DNA of 64,000 nt from Bacteroidaceae bacterium (lineage in GTDB: Bacteria; Bacteroidota; Bacteroidia; Bacteroidales; Bacteroidaceae): NCBI GenBank assembly GCA_024398595.1, contig JAKSIX010000005.1, forward strand, positions 1-64,000, in the 5' to 3' direction. Shown in pieces: positions 9,600 through 18,507 of the stretch. Made by a program: the position numbers and the translations under genes. A model generated the notes under the pieces. It saw only the letters and a program-made list of their open reading frames with translations, did no database searches and had not been told where the DNA came from. Within the stretch, counting starts at the first letter, position 1. Each line of letters opens with the position of its first letter.

Positions 9600-11122
9600 T
9601 TTACTATTCTGTCAAATTCGGCATTGATGTCAGTGCCGGATATAAAATCATATAATGTGGTCTTGCGCAGGCTGAAATACTGGTTCCAGAAACTGCGCAC
9701 ATTGTTTTCGTATGAGTTTCGGGCATCGTCGCGCGTGTCCTGCAGCTGGTTGAGTTCGGTTACGGACATCGTGCCGCTGCCGAAATTGCGGAGTGCCAGT
9801 TCGTAGCTTTCCTCCGCAATCTGCATTGCGCGCTTGGATATCTCGCACTGGCCGCGCTGGTTGTTGAACTGCATCACGCGCACCATTATGTCCTGACGGT
9901 AGTCCATCAGCGACTGGTCCAGCTGGCTTTTGGTTGTCTCGGCCTGTGCCTTGGCCATCTGCACACGGCCTTTGCCCAGTCCCCAGTCAACAATCGGCAG
10001 TGCGAAGGTGACTCCCACCACTTCCTGATCCTGCAGCGCGACAAACGTATCACTGAAACTGTCTGCGTTGTTCGACATACCGAAGGTGGCGTTGACGGAG
10101 GCGGTGATTCCCTGATTGGCTCTGGCACTTGCTATGCTGCGGTCGGCTTCAACTCTGGACACCGTCTGCGACAGGCTGAACGATGAATTGTCGAGAGCCT
10201 TCTCCAGCACATCATCGAAATTAAGCAGGATGTCCGGAATCGAGTAGCTGATGGACAATGTTATGTCTGTGCCTTCCTGATAGCCTATGTATGAGCAGAG
10301 CTGGTTCTGCGCCGACTTGAGGATGACCTCCTGCGAGCGTATGGCAAGTGAGTCGTTGAGCATCCGGAGCTCAATCTGCAGCAGGTTGTCGCGGGTGATT
10401 GTCCCCATCCTGAAACGTGTCTGCGCCGCCTCGTACAGACGTTTGCTGTCCTCGAAACTCTGTACGGCTGTCTGATAGCTGACCTTTGCCGAATTGAGAT
10501 TCCAGAAGCAGTCTGCGGCGCTGATGGTGACATTTTCCATATTCTCAAGGTACTGGCGCTTGGCTATCTCGTAGTTGTGCGGCTCAATCTTCCTGTCCCA
10601 TTTGAGTGAGTTGTAGCCCCACAGGTTCTGCATATAGGTAAGGTATATCGGCTGCGCGTACCACGTGGTGAGACGGTTCGGGGCATACTGGTCCAGCCTG
10701 GACAGCGATGTCGAAAGCGAGAAAGTACCGCCTGTCAGAGCGACGTTCTGCCGTATTGAGAGCGTCAGGTCATTTCTCATATTGTAGTTGCTCCGGTAGG
10801 CAATGGCTCCGGTCTGATAGTCCTGCAGCGGTTGCAGTGACCTGTTGAAATTGCCGACATTTCCGTTCAGGTTGAGTGACGGGCGGTATTGTGCGGTGTA
10901 TGAGCGGTATTGCCAGTACGATGCCGCGAAAATATTGCGGTTCGTCATAGCCGATATTGAGTTCTCCTGTGCCAGACGTATCACGGCCTCCATAGACAGA
11001 ATACGTGGGCCGATGACAGACTCACCGGAACTTCCGTCATTCTGTGCCAGAATGTTGCCTGTATTTGAAAAGGCAACAGTAACGGAAAGGAACGCAGATA
11101 TCAGAATAAGCTTTTTTTTCAT
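9596..11122 (-). CDS. TolC-family outer-membrane efflux channel
   Basis: Outer-membrane exit duct of the tripartite pump, 508 residues. A Sec signal peptide (ending near NILAQ, residue 27) precedes two copies of the outer-membrane efflux protein repeat, long alternating helices with sparse strands. Examples are the ETTKSQLDQSLMDYRQ coil and RNFGSGTMSVTELNQLQD near the C-terminus, a motif typical of the family. First gene of the operon; promoter not identified with confidence in the 84 bases upstream. Confidence 0.92.
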   Translation of the reverse strand: MKKKLILISAFLSVTVAFSNTGNILAQNDGSSGESVIGPRILSMEAVIRLAQENSISAMTNRNIFAASYWQYRSYTAQYRPSLNLNGNVGNFNRSLQPLQDYQTGAIAYRSNYNMRNDLTLSIRQNVALTGGTFSLSTSLSRLDQYAPNRLTTWYAQPIYLTYMQNLWGYNSLKWDRKIEPHNYEIAKRQYLENMENVTISAADCFWNLNSAKVSYQTAVQSFEDSKRLYEAAQTRFRMGTITRDNLLQIELRMLNDSLAIRSQEVILKSAQNQLCSYIGYQEGTDITLSISYSIPDILLNFDDVLEKALDNSSFSLSQTVSRVEADRSIASARANQGITASVNATFGMSNNADSFSDTFVALQDQEVVGVTFALPIVDWGLGKGRVQMAKAQAETTKSQLDQSLMDYRQDIMVRVMQFNNQRGQCEISKRAMQIAEESYELALRNFGSGTMSVTELNQLQDTRDDARNSYENNVRSFWNQYFSLRKTTLYDFISGTDINAEFDRIVK

Positions 11123-11206
11123 ATTTATCCAATGTTGTGTATATATGCTATTGCCGCACTAAAAGTTATAGTTTTATTTCAGATGGGGGGATTTTCCATA
11201 CTTTTT

Positions 11207-13201
11207 TTACCACCAGGAAATGTCTCCGTTTTCATCAATCAGGAAAGGACGCTCAGCCCATCCGCGTGTGTGATTCCTTAGCCATAATAAGCATTGTGCT
11301 GGGATATTGTCATAGTGCAGTACATTGTTATCGGCTTCTTTGTAACCGCAGGATTTCCATTTGTCTCCATCGAAGTACAGCAGCTCATACTCATTGCCGG
11401 GACATACATCGTTGTCATCGCTGCGCGGTATTATGCGGACTGAGGCCACGCTTACGTTCCGGCCCATATCCATGCCAATCCAGTTCCCGTCAGGATTGTC
11501 TGTCTCAAAGTTGCTGAGCCAGTCATTGTCGTAAGCCCGTGCAATAGCATCCTGTGATGCAGATGTGCATGCGGCGGGTGTTCCAACCAGTCGCTCACCA
11601 CTTTCGTCAAAGAATGCCAGTTCGGCTATGCTGCCATAGGTGCCGTCTGCTGCCAGATAGCGCCAATAGCGGTGGGGTTTGCTGCAATCAAGCGGTATTC
11701 TGTCTGGAATTGCAGTGGTGTCAATGAGGTGCAGGGTTACTGCGTTGGCGAAGTCCGGATTGTCGGCGCATTGAATTACAGCTCCGAGTATCTTGCGTCT
11801 CTGATCAACCACATTGTACGACTCATAATACTTGCGGCGCACATCAATGCTTCGTTTCACTGAATCATCGAACGGCACATATTCCACGCAACCGTTGCGT
11901 TTTAGAATAAACGGTTCGCTGATGGGATGCAGGCTGCGGCCGTCATAACCGAGTGCGATGTACAGCAGCTCCCGTCCCATCCTGCGGAAGTGAGCCTTGC
12001 CTTGCCGGATTCTGCCGAAGTCCAGCACGAACCACTGCGGTCCTCCGTTATTGGTCAGCGTGGCGATATATGCGTACTTGTCTTTCGGATGCGCTCCATC
12101 CTTCAGGGGTATGCTGATATCCGATGTGCGGTAGTAACTGTCGGTGATGTCCTCCTTGCAGATATCGAACGGATATACATATCCCGCATTCCTGCGGTAG
12201 CGCAGAACGTCTCTGTTTATGGCAAACGTTGAGCGGAAGATTTTCGGAAAACGCTGGTACGGATAGAATCCCCATCCTGCCGGGACGGTGATGTCGTTCT
12301 GCGACGGCATCTGTATGCCGTTGTCGGATAACAGCGAGTACCAGGTGTGCCCTTCGTGGTTGCGTCCCCACAAAGGCACGGCATCTATTGCGACCGGCAG
12401 TCCGAGACTGCGGAATACTGCCGTGCCGAGTGTCACGTAGTCTGCGCATGAACCGTAAGTCGTATGCGACATTGTCTCTGCACTGAGCAGCGGATGACCG
12501 CTCGCTGTAGTCCATGCTATGTACGGATTGAGTTTGCTGACCATTTCGTTGCGGACTATGTCGAGTGCGCCGTATATCGTCCGGCATCTGTCGTCACCGG
12601 CAGGTGTGTGACTGAGACTGTCGCTGAAACACGCAGACAGAGTGTCGCGCCACGCATCGAATGCCTGCAGCTCCGCCACCTTGTACGGCAGCAGCCAGTC
12701 GCGGAACTCTCCATACGTGAGGTGTTTTGCCCACGGACGGGTGCGCCACTGCTCAAAGGCGTGGTCTATGCTGTATATCAGATAGTCTGCGGTCATAACT
12801 CTGACATCGGACACGATGTTCCTGCGCAAGTCCGGGAAATCGCGTTCGCTTATTTGGCGCAGGGTGTCACGCTGCCATCCGGCACTCTTGCCGGATTTTA
12901 GGATTGGAAGTGCGGTGACATAGTATTTGTTGACCATTGCGGTGTCGGCATACGAATAATGTGCCGGCATGTTGGCTATAAGATATTTGGCTGCCTTCAG
13001 CTTCTCCGGGTCTTTGTCCTCGGTGCTGTAATGACGCAAAACTGCTTTCAGTTCCGATTTGTTGTCTCCTGCCAGACGCATAGCATAACGGATCTGCCTG
13101 CTTTCATCATTGCAGGAGAGAAATATAACCAAACTGACGATTGTGGCTGAATATGCCATACAATACTTAGCTTTCCTTGGATAATTTCCGATGTACCTCA
13201 T
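11207..13201 (-). CDS. Transglutaminase-fold lipoprotein with C-terminal discoidin-like domain
   Basis: Exported protein of about 664 residues with an N-terminal signal ending in FLSC (lipid-attachment Cys likely). The transglutaminase core has the catalytic pattern: Cys in TYGSCADY and His in EGHTWYSLL (about residues 252 and 285 from the chosen start). A later region is shared with its paralogue, and the last 140 or so residues (GNWIGMDMGRNVSVASVRII) look like a discoidin/F5-8C carbohydrate-binding fold. The chosen ATG overlaps the upstream gene stop as ATGA; an ATG 21 bases earlier (13222) is possible. The enzyme may act as a cysteine protease or crosslinking enzyme on peptides or glycans at the cell surface; the substrate is unknown. 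Confidence 0.75.
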   Translation of the reverse strand: MRYIGNYPRKAKYCMAYSATIVSLVIFLSCNDESRQIRYAMRLAGDNKSELKAVLRHYSTEDKDPEKLKAAKYLIANMPAHYSYADTAMVNKYYVTALPILKSGKSAGWQRDTLRQISERDFPDLRRNIVSDVRVMTADYLIYSIDHAFEQWRTRPWAKHLTYGEFRDWLLPYKVAELQAFDAWRDTLSACFSDSLSHTPAGDDRCRTIYGALDIVRNEMVSKLNPYIAWTTASGHPLLSAETMSHTTYGSCADYVTLGTAVFRSLGLPVAIDAVPLWGRNHEGHTWYSLLSDNGIQMPSQNDITVPAGWGFYPYQRFPKIFRSTFAINRDVLRYRRNAGYVYPFDICKEDITDSYYRTSDISIPLKDGAHPKDKYAYIATLTNNGGPQWFVLDFGRIRQGKAHFRRMGRELLYIALGYDGRSLHPISEPFILKRNGCVEYVPFDDSVKRSIDVRRKYYESYNVVDQRRKILGAVIQCADNPDFANAVTLHLIDTTAIPDRIPLDCSKPHRYWRYLAADGTYGSIAELAFFDESGERLVGTPAACTSASQDAIARAYDNDWLSNFETDNPDGNWIGMDMGRNVSVASVRIIPRSDDNDVCPGNEYELLYFDGDKWKSCGYKEADNNVLHYDNIPAQCLLWLRNHTRGWAERPFLIDENGDISWW

Positions 13202-14571
13202 AGCAGTGCGTTGTTTTTCCATCTGTCAAGATATGCCGACTGCAGGGTGTCGGCAGAGATATACTCTATGCTCCGGTCCTTGTGCAGGATGAAGGGCGCG
13301 GATATTGGTATCAGAGTGTCGCCGTCATATCCGAGTGCCTGATACAGCACCTCTCGGCCCATATTGCGGAATTCGGCTTTCCCGCGATGCATCCGCCCGA
13401 AATCCACTATCCGCCACGGTTCTATGCTGTCACGTACGGCAGAGGCTATATAGACATATTTGTCCTGAAGTTCCTTCCTTATATCTTCAGGTATGGGAAT
13501 TCCAATGTCACTCACAAGGAAGTATTTGTCTGTGACATCCTGTTTGCCGGAATCGAAAGGATATCTGTATTTCGTTTTGCGGCTGTACTCAAACCGCTCC
13601 TTATTTATGGCGAGACTGTTGCGATACACCTTGGGACCGCGTTCGTATGGGAAGAATCCCCAGCCTATGTTGGTGGACAAATCCCATTCCGATGCTTCTT
13701 CCTCACCCTTGTCGGCTATGATGACATACCACCGTGCGGCAGCCTCATAACGCGCTCCGACAGGTGTCCCGTCAATGACCGCCGGAACGCCCGCCGAACG
13801 CATCAGCAGCACTGCTACCAGTGCATAGTCGGGTATGTCACCGAATGTCTGACGCGGTAGCAGATATGCGCTGAGAAGCGGCAGACCGCTTCGCGTGTAC
13901 AGTCCATAACGGTGCATACCATTGAAGGCTTCATTGCGCAGCATATCAGCGACTCCCATAGCGGTGTTGTACTCAACATCGTTCTTTACAGGATGGCGCA
14001 GACCTCCACCGAAGTGTGCAGGCAGCGTATCACGCCACGCATCAAGCTCCTGATACTCCACAGCCTTGTACGGCATCAGCCACTCTATATATTCATCAAA
14101 GGTTATCTGGCGTGCCCAAGGGCATTCTTTCCATTGGAAATAGGACTTGTCTATATTACTGATAATGTATTCAGCTGTTATTACCTGTGCGTCGGGAACG
14201 GTGTGAAGCGGAAGCTCGCGGTACAGGCTGTCGCTTACAGCCAACAGACTGTCGCGCTGTTGCTCCGGCGTCAGCGAACTGTCTGCAAATATACGTGCCG
14301 CATAGTCATAATATTGGTATATACTGTTGTCCGCATACGAGTAGTGTGCGGGAAGATTCTCTATCAGGTAGCGTGCGGCGGCAAGTTTTTCTGGGTTGTC
14401 ATCTGCAGTCCGGTAGTGTTCCAATACGGATTCCAGCTCCGGACGGTTACATCCTGCCTGTTCCAGCGCATAGCGCAGCATCGTACTCGAATCATTGCGG
14501 CACGATATGAAATTCAGAAAAGCTGACATGGCTATCAGAACAATTAAAGGGAGAGTGTGATTCCTATTCAT
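13198..14571 (-). CDS. Transglutaminase-fold lipoprotein, catalytic residues lost
   Basis: A 457-residue lipoprotein (signal ending NFISC, Cys24) homologous along its length to the next gene but without the C-terminal discoidin domain. Where the paralogue has GSCADY, this protein has GDIPDY, so the catalytic Cys position is Ile246. Where the paralogue has EGHTWY, it has AAARWY, placing Ala279 at the His position. Flanking residues (TFG, PDY, WY) remain conserved, so the fold is probably kept while transglutaminase/protease chemistry is lost. It is the first gene of a two-gene operon, overlapping its active-looking paralogue by four bases, which suggests a substrate-binding or regulatory partner. 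Alternative: a subfunctional duplicate in decay, though the reading frame is intact. Confidence 0.75.
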   Translation of the reverse strand: MNRNHTLPLIVLIAMSAFLNFISCRNDSSTMLRYALEQAGCNRPELESVLEHYRTADDNPEKLAAARYLIENLPAHYSYADNSIYQYYDYAARIFADSSLTPEQQRDSLLAVSDSLYRELPLHTVPDAQVITAEYIISNIDKSYFQWKECPWARQITFDEYIEWLMPYKAVEYQELDAWRDTLPAHFGGGLRHPVKNDVEYNTAMGVADMLRNEAFNGMHRYGLYTRSGLPLLSAYLLPRQTFGDIPDYALVAVLLMRSAGVPAVIDGTPVGARYEAAARWYVIIADKGEEEASEWDLSTNIGWGFFPYERGPKVYRNSLAINKERFEYSRKTKYRYPFDSGKQDVTDKYFLVSDIGIPIPEDIRKELQDKYVYIASAVRDSIEPWRIVDFGRMHRGKAEFRNMGREVLYQALGYDGDTLIPISAPFILHKDRSIEYISADTLQSAYLDRWKNNALL

Positions 14572-14590
14572 GGTCTAATCTGTTTTTCCG

Positions 14591-14615
14591 GCATCGGTCT
14601 GTTGCATACCGATGC
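14591..14615. repeat. Inverted repeat in divergent intergenic region
   Basis: GCATCGGT at 14591-14598 and its exact complement ACCGATGC at 14608-14615, separated by nine bases. It lies 20 bases upstream of the transglutaminase-like operon start, in the transcribed leader or as an operator for that operon. Confidence 0.4.
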
Positions 14616-14729
14616 GAAGATAAGAGCGTCCGTTTGAAATAGTACGCTTTAAATGATGAAAAAATCAAAAAATCAACAAAAGTCTTTATTTTCCGAATTT
14701 GAAGCAATCGTTTCAACATCCGGGAAACG

Positions 14730-14756
14730 TTTGTGACAGGATTTTACTTAACTTTG
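14730..14756 (+). promoter_or_regulatory. Putative promoter of the patatin gene
   Basis: TTTG at 14730-14733 and TAACTTTG at 14749-14756, matching the Bacteroidota -33/-7 pattern with a spacing a little short of the usual 19 or so. The predicted start of transcription is only a few bases before the ATG at 14767. Confidence 0.5.
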
Positions 14757-14766
14757 TCAGTCAAAT

Positions 14767-17244
14767 ATGTGTATGATGAAGGCACTGCTTAAAATACTCA
14801 TGTCGCTGTCAATAGTTCCGGCCTTAACCTTAACCGGTCAGAATGTTCTTTATGCGCAGACATTTGCCAACAATCTGGCTGCGAGCAGCGTGGATCCCGT
14901 ATCGGATTCCATAGCTCTGGCCGGGATGCGGGCCAGACTGGACAGCATCAGAACTGCCGGGAAAAGGCCTACAGTTGCCGTGGTGCTGAGTGGAGGTGGT
15001 GCCAAGGGTGCGGCATACATAGGTATATTCAGGTATCTTGAGGAACAGGGAATACCGGTGGATATGCTGTGCGGTACGAGTATGGGCGGACTGATTGGAG
15101 GTCTGTATTCAATGGGATATGACAGCCACGAACTGGAAGAGATATTTCGCTCGATTGACTGGACGATGATGATGAGCGATGACATAGATATGAAGTTCCT
15201 ACCGATGGACCAGAAAATGTATAAGTTCAGATATGTGTTGTCGATACCATTCTTTTATGATGACGCTGCGCATAGTAAGAGAACGCAGTTGTTTGATGCT
15301 CCTCTCGGTGATAACGACCTTCAGAGTACGGCCGGACAGAAAGGAATGCTCTCGCTGATACCAAGCGGATATATAAGCGGTTTCAACGTGGAGAATATGC
15401 TGTCCAATCTGACCGTAGGATTCCATGACGATATGCAGTTCAAGGATCTGCCTATACCATTCTATTGCGTATCTTCAGATCTGGTGTCAGCAAAGGCAAA
15501 ATATCATACGGGCGGCTCTGTTACGAAGGCTATCCGTTCTACAATCTCAATTCCGGGTGTGTTTACACCGGTACGCTACGATTCCCGCATACTTGTGGAT
15601 GGCGGTACGCGTAATAATTTCCCTGTAGATATTGCCAGAGCGGCCGGTGCGGATATCGTAATCGGTATAGAAGTCGCAAAGCGAGGAATCACATATTCGG
15701 AGGTGAATAATGTGGTGGATGTGGTGAACTGTATGATAACTATGCTCGGCGATGATGCCAGAAGCAATGAACAGGCGCAACCGGATGTGTTCATCAAACC
15801 GGACACAGGCGGCAAAAGTATGTTGAGCTTCAATTCGGAGACAATTGCAGAGATGATAGACTATGGCTATAATGCGGCTGTTGCCAGAAAGGAAGATTTT
15901 GATAAAATCAAGGCACAGTTTCCGGATACGGTGATGTATAGCTGTAGGACTGGAAAGAAAGCCATGAATCTTTATACTCAGAACGTGAGAGTTTCCGGGA
16001 TAATGGTTAATGGCATTGATCGTGACGAACAGAGTATGTTCCGTAAAATTCTGGATTTGAAGGGACATCAGGAACTCTCTGCCGATGATATTAAGGATGC
16101 TATGAGCCGTATTATGGCATCAGGCTCGTTCGAGACAGTGAATTATTCTCTTCTTAAAGATGAAGGAGAAAATACATACAGACTTGTCTTTGACTGTGTG
16201 CCGGGTAAGATTCATCATTTCGGTGTGAGCGCGCGTCTGGACACAGAGGAGTTCGCAGAGCTGATGCTTAACCTGAGACTGAATGCGCATAAGCTGAAGG
16301 GGTGGCATTTTGATGTTACAGGAAAGGTATCGACACAAGCCAGTCTGGATTTGACACTGTCCCATATCCCGGACAATTTCGCACAGTTCAATCTCCGGGC
16401 TGCGATAAAATACGGGAGGGCCGATATAAAGAGCACGCTTGTCAATCAGAATTATGATTTGAACTCGAAAATGCTGGATATCTTTCAGGAACTGTATTTT
16501 TCGACTATCCATGCAAAAAGCTGCGACATACGTGCCGGTCTCAGACATGAGAATATCATAATACCTGCAAAATGGATGCTGTTCACTATTCCGGATGACG
16601 GATGGGTTGATCCGATACCGGAATATTATAGCGCAGCGCATTATCTGACGGCATTTTTCCATGCGGATTTCAATACGGTCAACGACCGTCAGTTCCCGAC
16701 CCGTGGATTTGTCGGCGGAGCAGGTTTCGAGTATGATATTGCCAATTTCTCTGCTGAACGTTTCCCGCCGGTTCCGATACTCAATCTGGATGCCAAATTT
16801 TACGTGAACGTAACGAAGTGGCTGTGTCTGATTCCGGATTTGTCGTATCGCGGATATTTTGCTGATTGTGCGATAGACGAGCAGGAGTATAGCATTATGC
16901 ATAATAACTTTGTGGGAGGCTCTGTCAAAGGGCGGTATGTTGGCCAGCAAAAGACTTTCGTTGGATTCGGTAATATGGCGTATGCACGCAATCAGGCAGT
17001 TACGGCGAATCTGGATATGCGTTTCAAACTTGCGAAGAAACTTTATCTGTCTGCTCTGCTTGGTGCAATACGTGACAAGGATTATTTCTCTGAATTGTTC
17101 TCCGGAATAACGCCGACATGCTGGGGCTGTGGTATGGAAGTGGCATACCGCACATTTGTAGGGCCTGTAAAGGCCAATATCCATTGGAATGATTCAGGAG
17201 ACCGCAGTTGGGGCTATTACATATCTGCAGGATTCGATTTTTGA
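14767..17244 (+). CDS. Patatin-like phospholipase fused to POTRA and outer-membrane barrel
   Basis: Predicted outer-membrane lipolytic protein of 825 residues. After a signal peptide (ending near LYAQ, residue 31) comes a patatin domain with oxyanion motif GGGAKG at 76-81, nucleophile elbow GTSMG with Ser105, and Asp278 in DGG, the complete Ser-Asp dyad. A POTRA-like segment follows (about 405-480, VSGIMVNGIDRDEQSMF). The C-terminal half alternates amphipathic strands typical of Omp85/BamA-type barrels and ends in aromatic F-D-F. This matches type Vd patatin autotransporters (PlpD, FplA) known from Proteobacteria and Fusobacteria. Monocistronic by context. Two near-adjacent ATGs exist; the first is used. 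Confidence 0.88.
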   Translation: MCMMKALLKILMSLSIVPALTLTGQNVLYAQTFANNLAASSVDPVSDSIALAGMRARLDSIRTAGKRPTVAVVLSGGGAKGAAYIGIFRYLEEQGIPVDMLCGTSMGGLIGGLYSMGYDSHELEEIFRSIDWTMMMSDDIDMKFLPMDQKMYKFRYVLSIPFFYDDAAHSKRTQLFDAPLGDNDLQSTAGQKGMLSLIPSGYISGFNVENMLSNLTVGFHDDMQFKDLPIPFYCVSSDLVSAKAKYHTGGSVTKAIRSTISIPGVFTPVRYDSRILVDGGTRNNFPVDIARAAGADIVIGIEVAKRGITYSEVNNVVDVVNCMITMLGDDARSNEQAQPDVFIKPDTGGKSMLSFNSETIAEMIDYGYNAAVARKEDFDKIKAQFPDTVMYSCRTGKKAMNLYTQNVRVSGIMVNGIDRDEQSMFRKILDLKGHQELSADDIKDAMSRIMASGSFETVNYSLLKDEGENTYRLVFDCVPGKIHHFGVSARLDTEEFAELMLNLRLNAHKLKGWHFDVTGKVSTQASLDLTLSHIPDNFAQFNLRAAIKYGRADIKSTLVNQNYDLNSKMLDIFQELYFSTIHAKSCDIRAGLRHENIIIPAKWMLFTIPDDGWVDPIPEYYSAAHYLTAFFHADFNTVNDRQFPTRGFVGGAGFEYDIANFSAERFPPVPILNLDAKFYVNVTKWLCLIPDLSYRGYFADCAIDEQEYSIMHNNFVGGSVKGRYVGQQKTFVGFGNMAYARNQAVTANLDMRFKLAKKLYLSALLGAIRDKDYFSELFSGITPTCWGCGMEVAYRTFVGPVKANIHWNDSGDRSWGYYISAGFDF

Positions 17245-17285
17245 GAATTCGTTGGTGTGGTGATAGGTAAGTGTCGTAGAATACA

Positions 17286-17314
17286 TTGTTGTAATAATAA
17301 ATAATGTACTTTTG
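17286..17314 (+). promoter_or_regulatory. Putative promoter of the signalling cassette
   Basis: TTGTTG at 17286-17291 and TACTTTTG at 17307-17314, a good -33/-7 pair for the Bacteroidota primary sigma factor, followed by a leader of about 25 bases to the ATG at 17344. Confidence 0.6.
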
Positions 17315-17343
17315 CATAAACCGAATAATAATAGGAAACATAT

Positions 17344-18507
17344 ATGGCAGTAAAAATTTTAAGTGTTGATGACGAGCTCGATCTGGAACTTATGCTAACG
17401 CAATATTTCCGTAGAAAAATACGTCATGGAGAGTATGAGTTCTTTTTTGCACATAACGGTCTGGAGGCCTTGCAGGAGTTGCTGAGACATCCGGATATTG
17501 ATATTATCCTGTCTGATATCAATATGCCGGAAATGGACGGACTGACATTGCTGAGCAAGATTAATGAAATGCGTAATCCGGCGCAGAAATGTATAATGGT
17601 CAGCGCGTACGGTGATATGGGCAATATCCGTACGGCCATGAACAACGGTGCGTTCGATTTCGCTACCAAACCGATAGACCTGGATGATCTGCAGCGTACG
17701 ATTGACAATGCAATCAACCAGATTGAATACATACACAGTACCCAGAAAGAGCATAAGGAACTCGTGGATATTCACAATGACCTGAATGTGGCGCGTGAGA
17801 TACAGCATGCCATACTGCCGGGCAACTTTGAACTTAACATGGCGAATTTTTCCACGATGGACTTGTGTGCCAGTATGGTGGCCGCCAAGGATGTGGGAGG
17901 TGATTTCTACGACTTCTTCCGTATTGACGACACCCATTTCGGCTTTACGATAGCCGATGTCAGCGGCAAGGGGGTTCCTGCAGCCTTATTCATGGCGGTA
18001 AGCCGTACAATGATAAAGGCATACGCTTCGCGGGAATCTTCATCCAGCGAATGTATGCAGAAAGTAAACAACCTGTTATGCGAGGAGAATGTAAACAATC
18101 TGTTCGTCACCACATTCTATGGCATATATGATATGGAAACCGGCAATATTGACTATACGAACGCCGGTCACAATGGCCCGTATGTGTTACGTGCTGACGG
18201 AACGGTGACGATGCTCAAGCCTGAGGGTAACATTGCACTTGGCGCCATTGGCGGTATCCCTTATAGAAGCAGCAGCATTTCCTTGCAGTCCGGCGATGCG
18301 CTGATTCTCTATACGGACGGCGTGACTGAGGCAGAAAATATTGACAAGGACTTATATGGAGAGCCCCGTTTGGAAGAATTGCTGGCATCACTTAAGGGTA
18401 GCGACAGCCGTCAGATTGTCAATGCCATAAATGCCAAGGTGCGGGAATTTGCCGGGAACGCTCCCCAGAATGATGACATAACCCAACTGGTAGTTAGAAG
18501 AAGATGA
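17344..18507 (+). CDS. Response regulator with SpoIIE/PP2C serine phosphatase output (RsbU-like)
   Basis: Cytoplasmic two-domain signalling protein of 387 residues. The receiver domain (1-120) has the acidic pair D9/D10, phosphoacceptor Asp58 in ILSDINMPEMDG and Lys109 in ATKPID, so it should be phosphorylated by a histidine kinase. A short helical linker leads to a PP2C/SpoIIE phosphatase (about 150-385) with metal-binding motifs DVGGDFYDFF, ADVSGKG, YTNAGHNGP, LYTDGVTEAE and ending DDITQLVV. In known systems such domains dephosphorylate an anti-anti-sigma factor (partner switching). No STAS or RsbW-like gene is in this window, so the target lies elsewhere or differs. First gene of a four-gene cassette; its TGA overlaps the next ATG. 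Confidence 0.92.
   Translation: MAVKILSVDDELDLELMLTQYFRRKIRHGEYEFFFAHNGLEALQELLRHPDIDIILSDINMPEMDGLTLLSKINEMRNPAQKCIMVSAYGDMGNIRTAMNNGAFDFATKPIDLDDLQRTIDNAINQIEYIHSTQKEHKELVDIHNDLNVAREIQHAILPGNFELNMANFSTMDLCASMVAAKDVGGDFYDFFRIDDTHFGFTIADVSGKGVPAALFMAVSRTMIKAYASRESSSSECMQKVNNLLCEENVNNLFVTTFYGIYDMETGNIDYTNAGHNGPYVLRADGTVTMLKPEGNIALGAIGGIPYRSSSISLQSGDALILYTDGVTEAENIDKDLYGEPRLEELLASLKGSDSRQIVNAINAKVREFAGNAPQNDDITQLVVRRR

Noticed and set aside
16120-17184. 354-codon open frame antisense to the patatin-barrel gene
   Set aside because: Antisense to a protein with clear domains; no signal, motif or ribosome context of its own.
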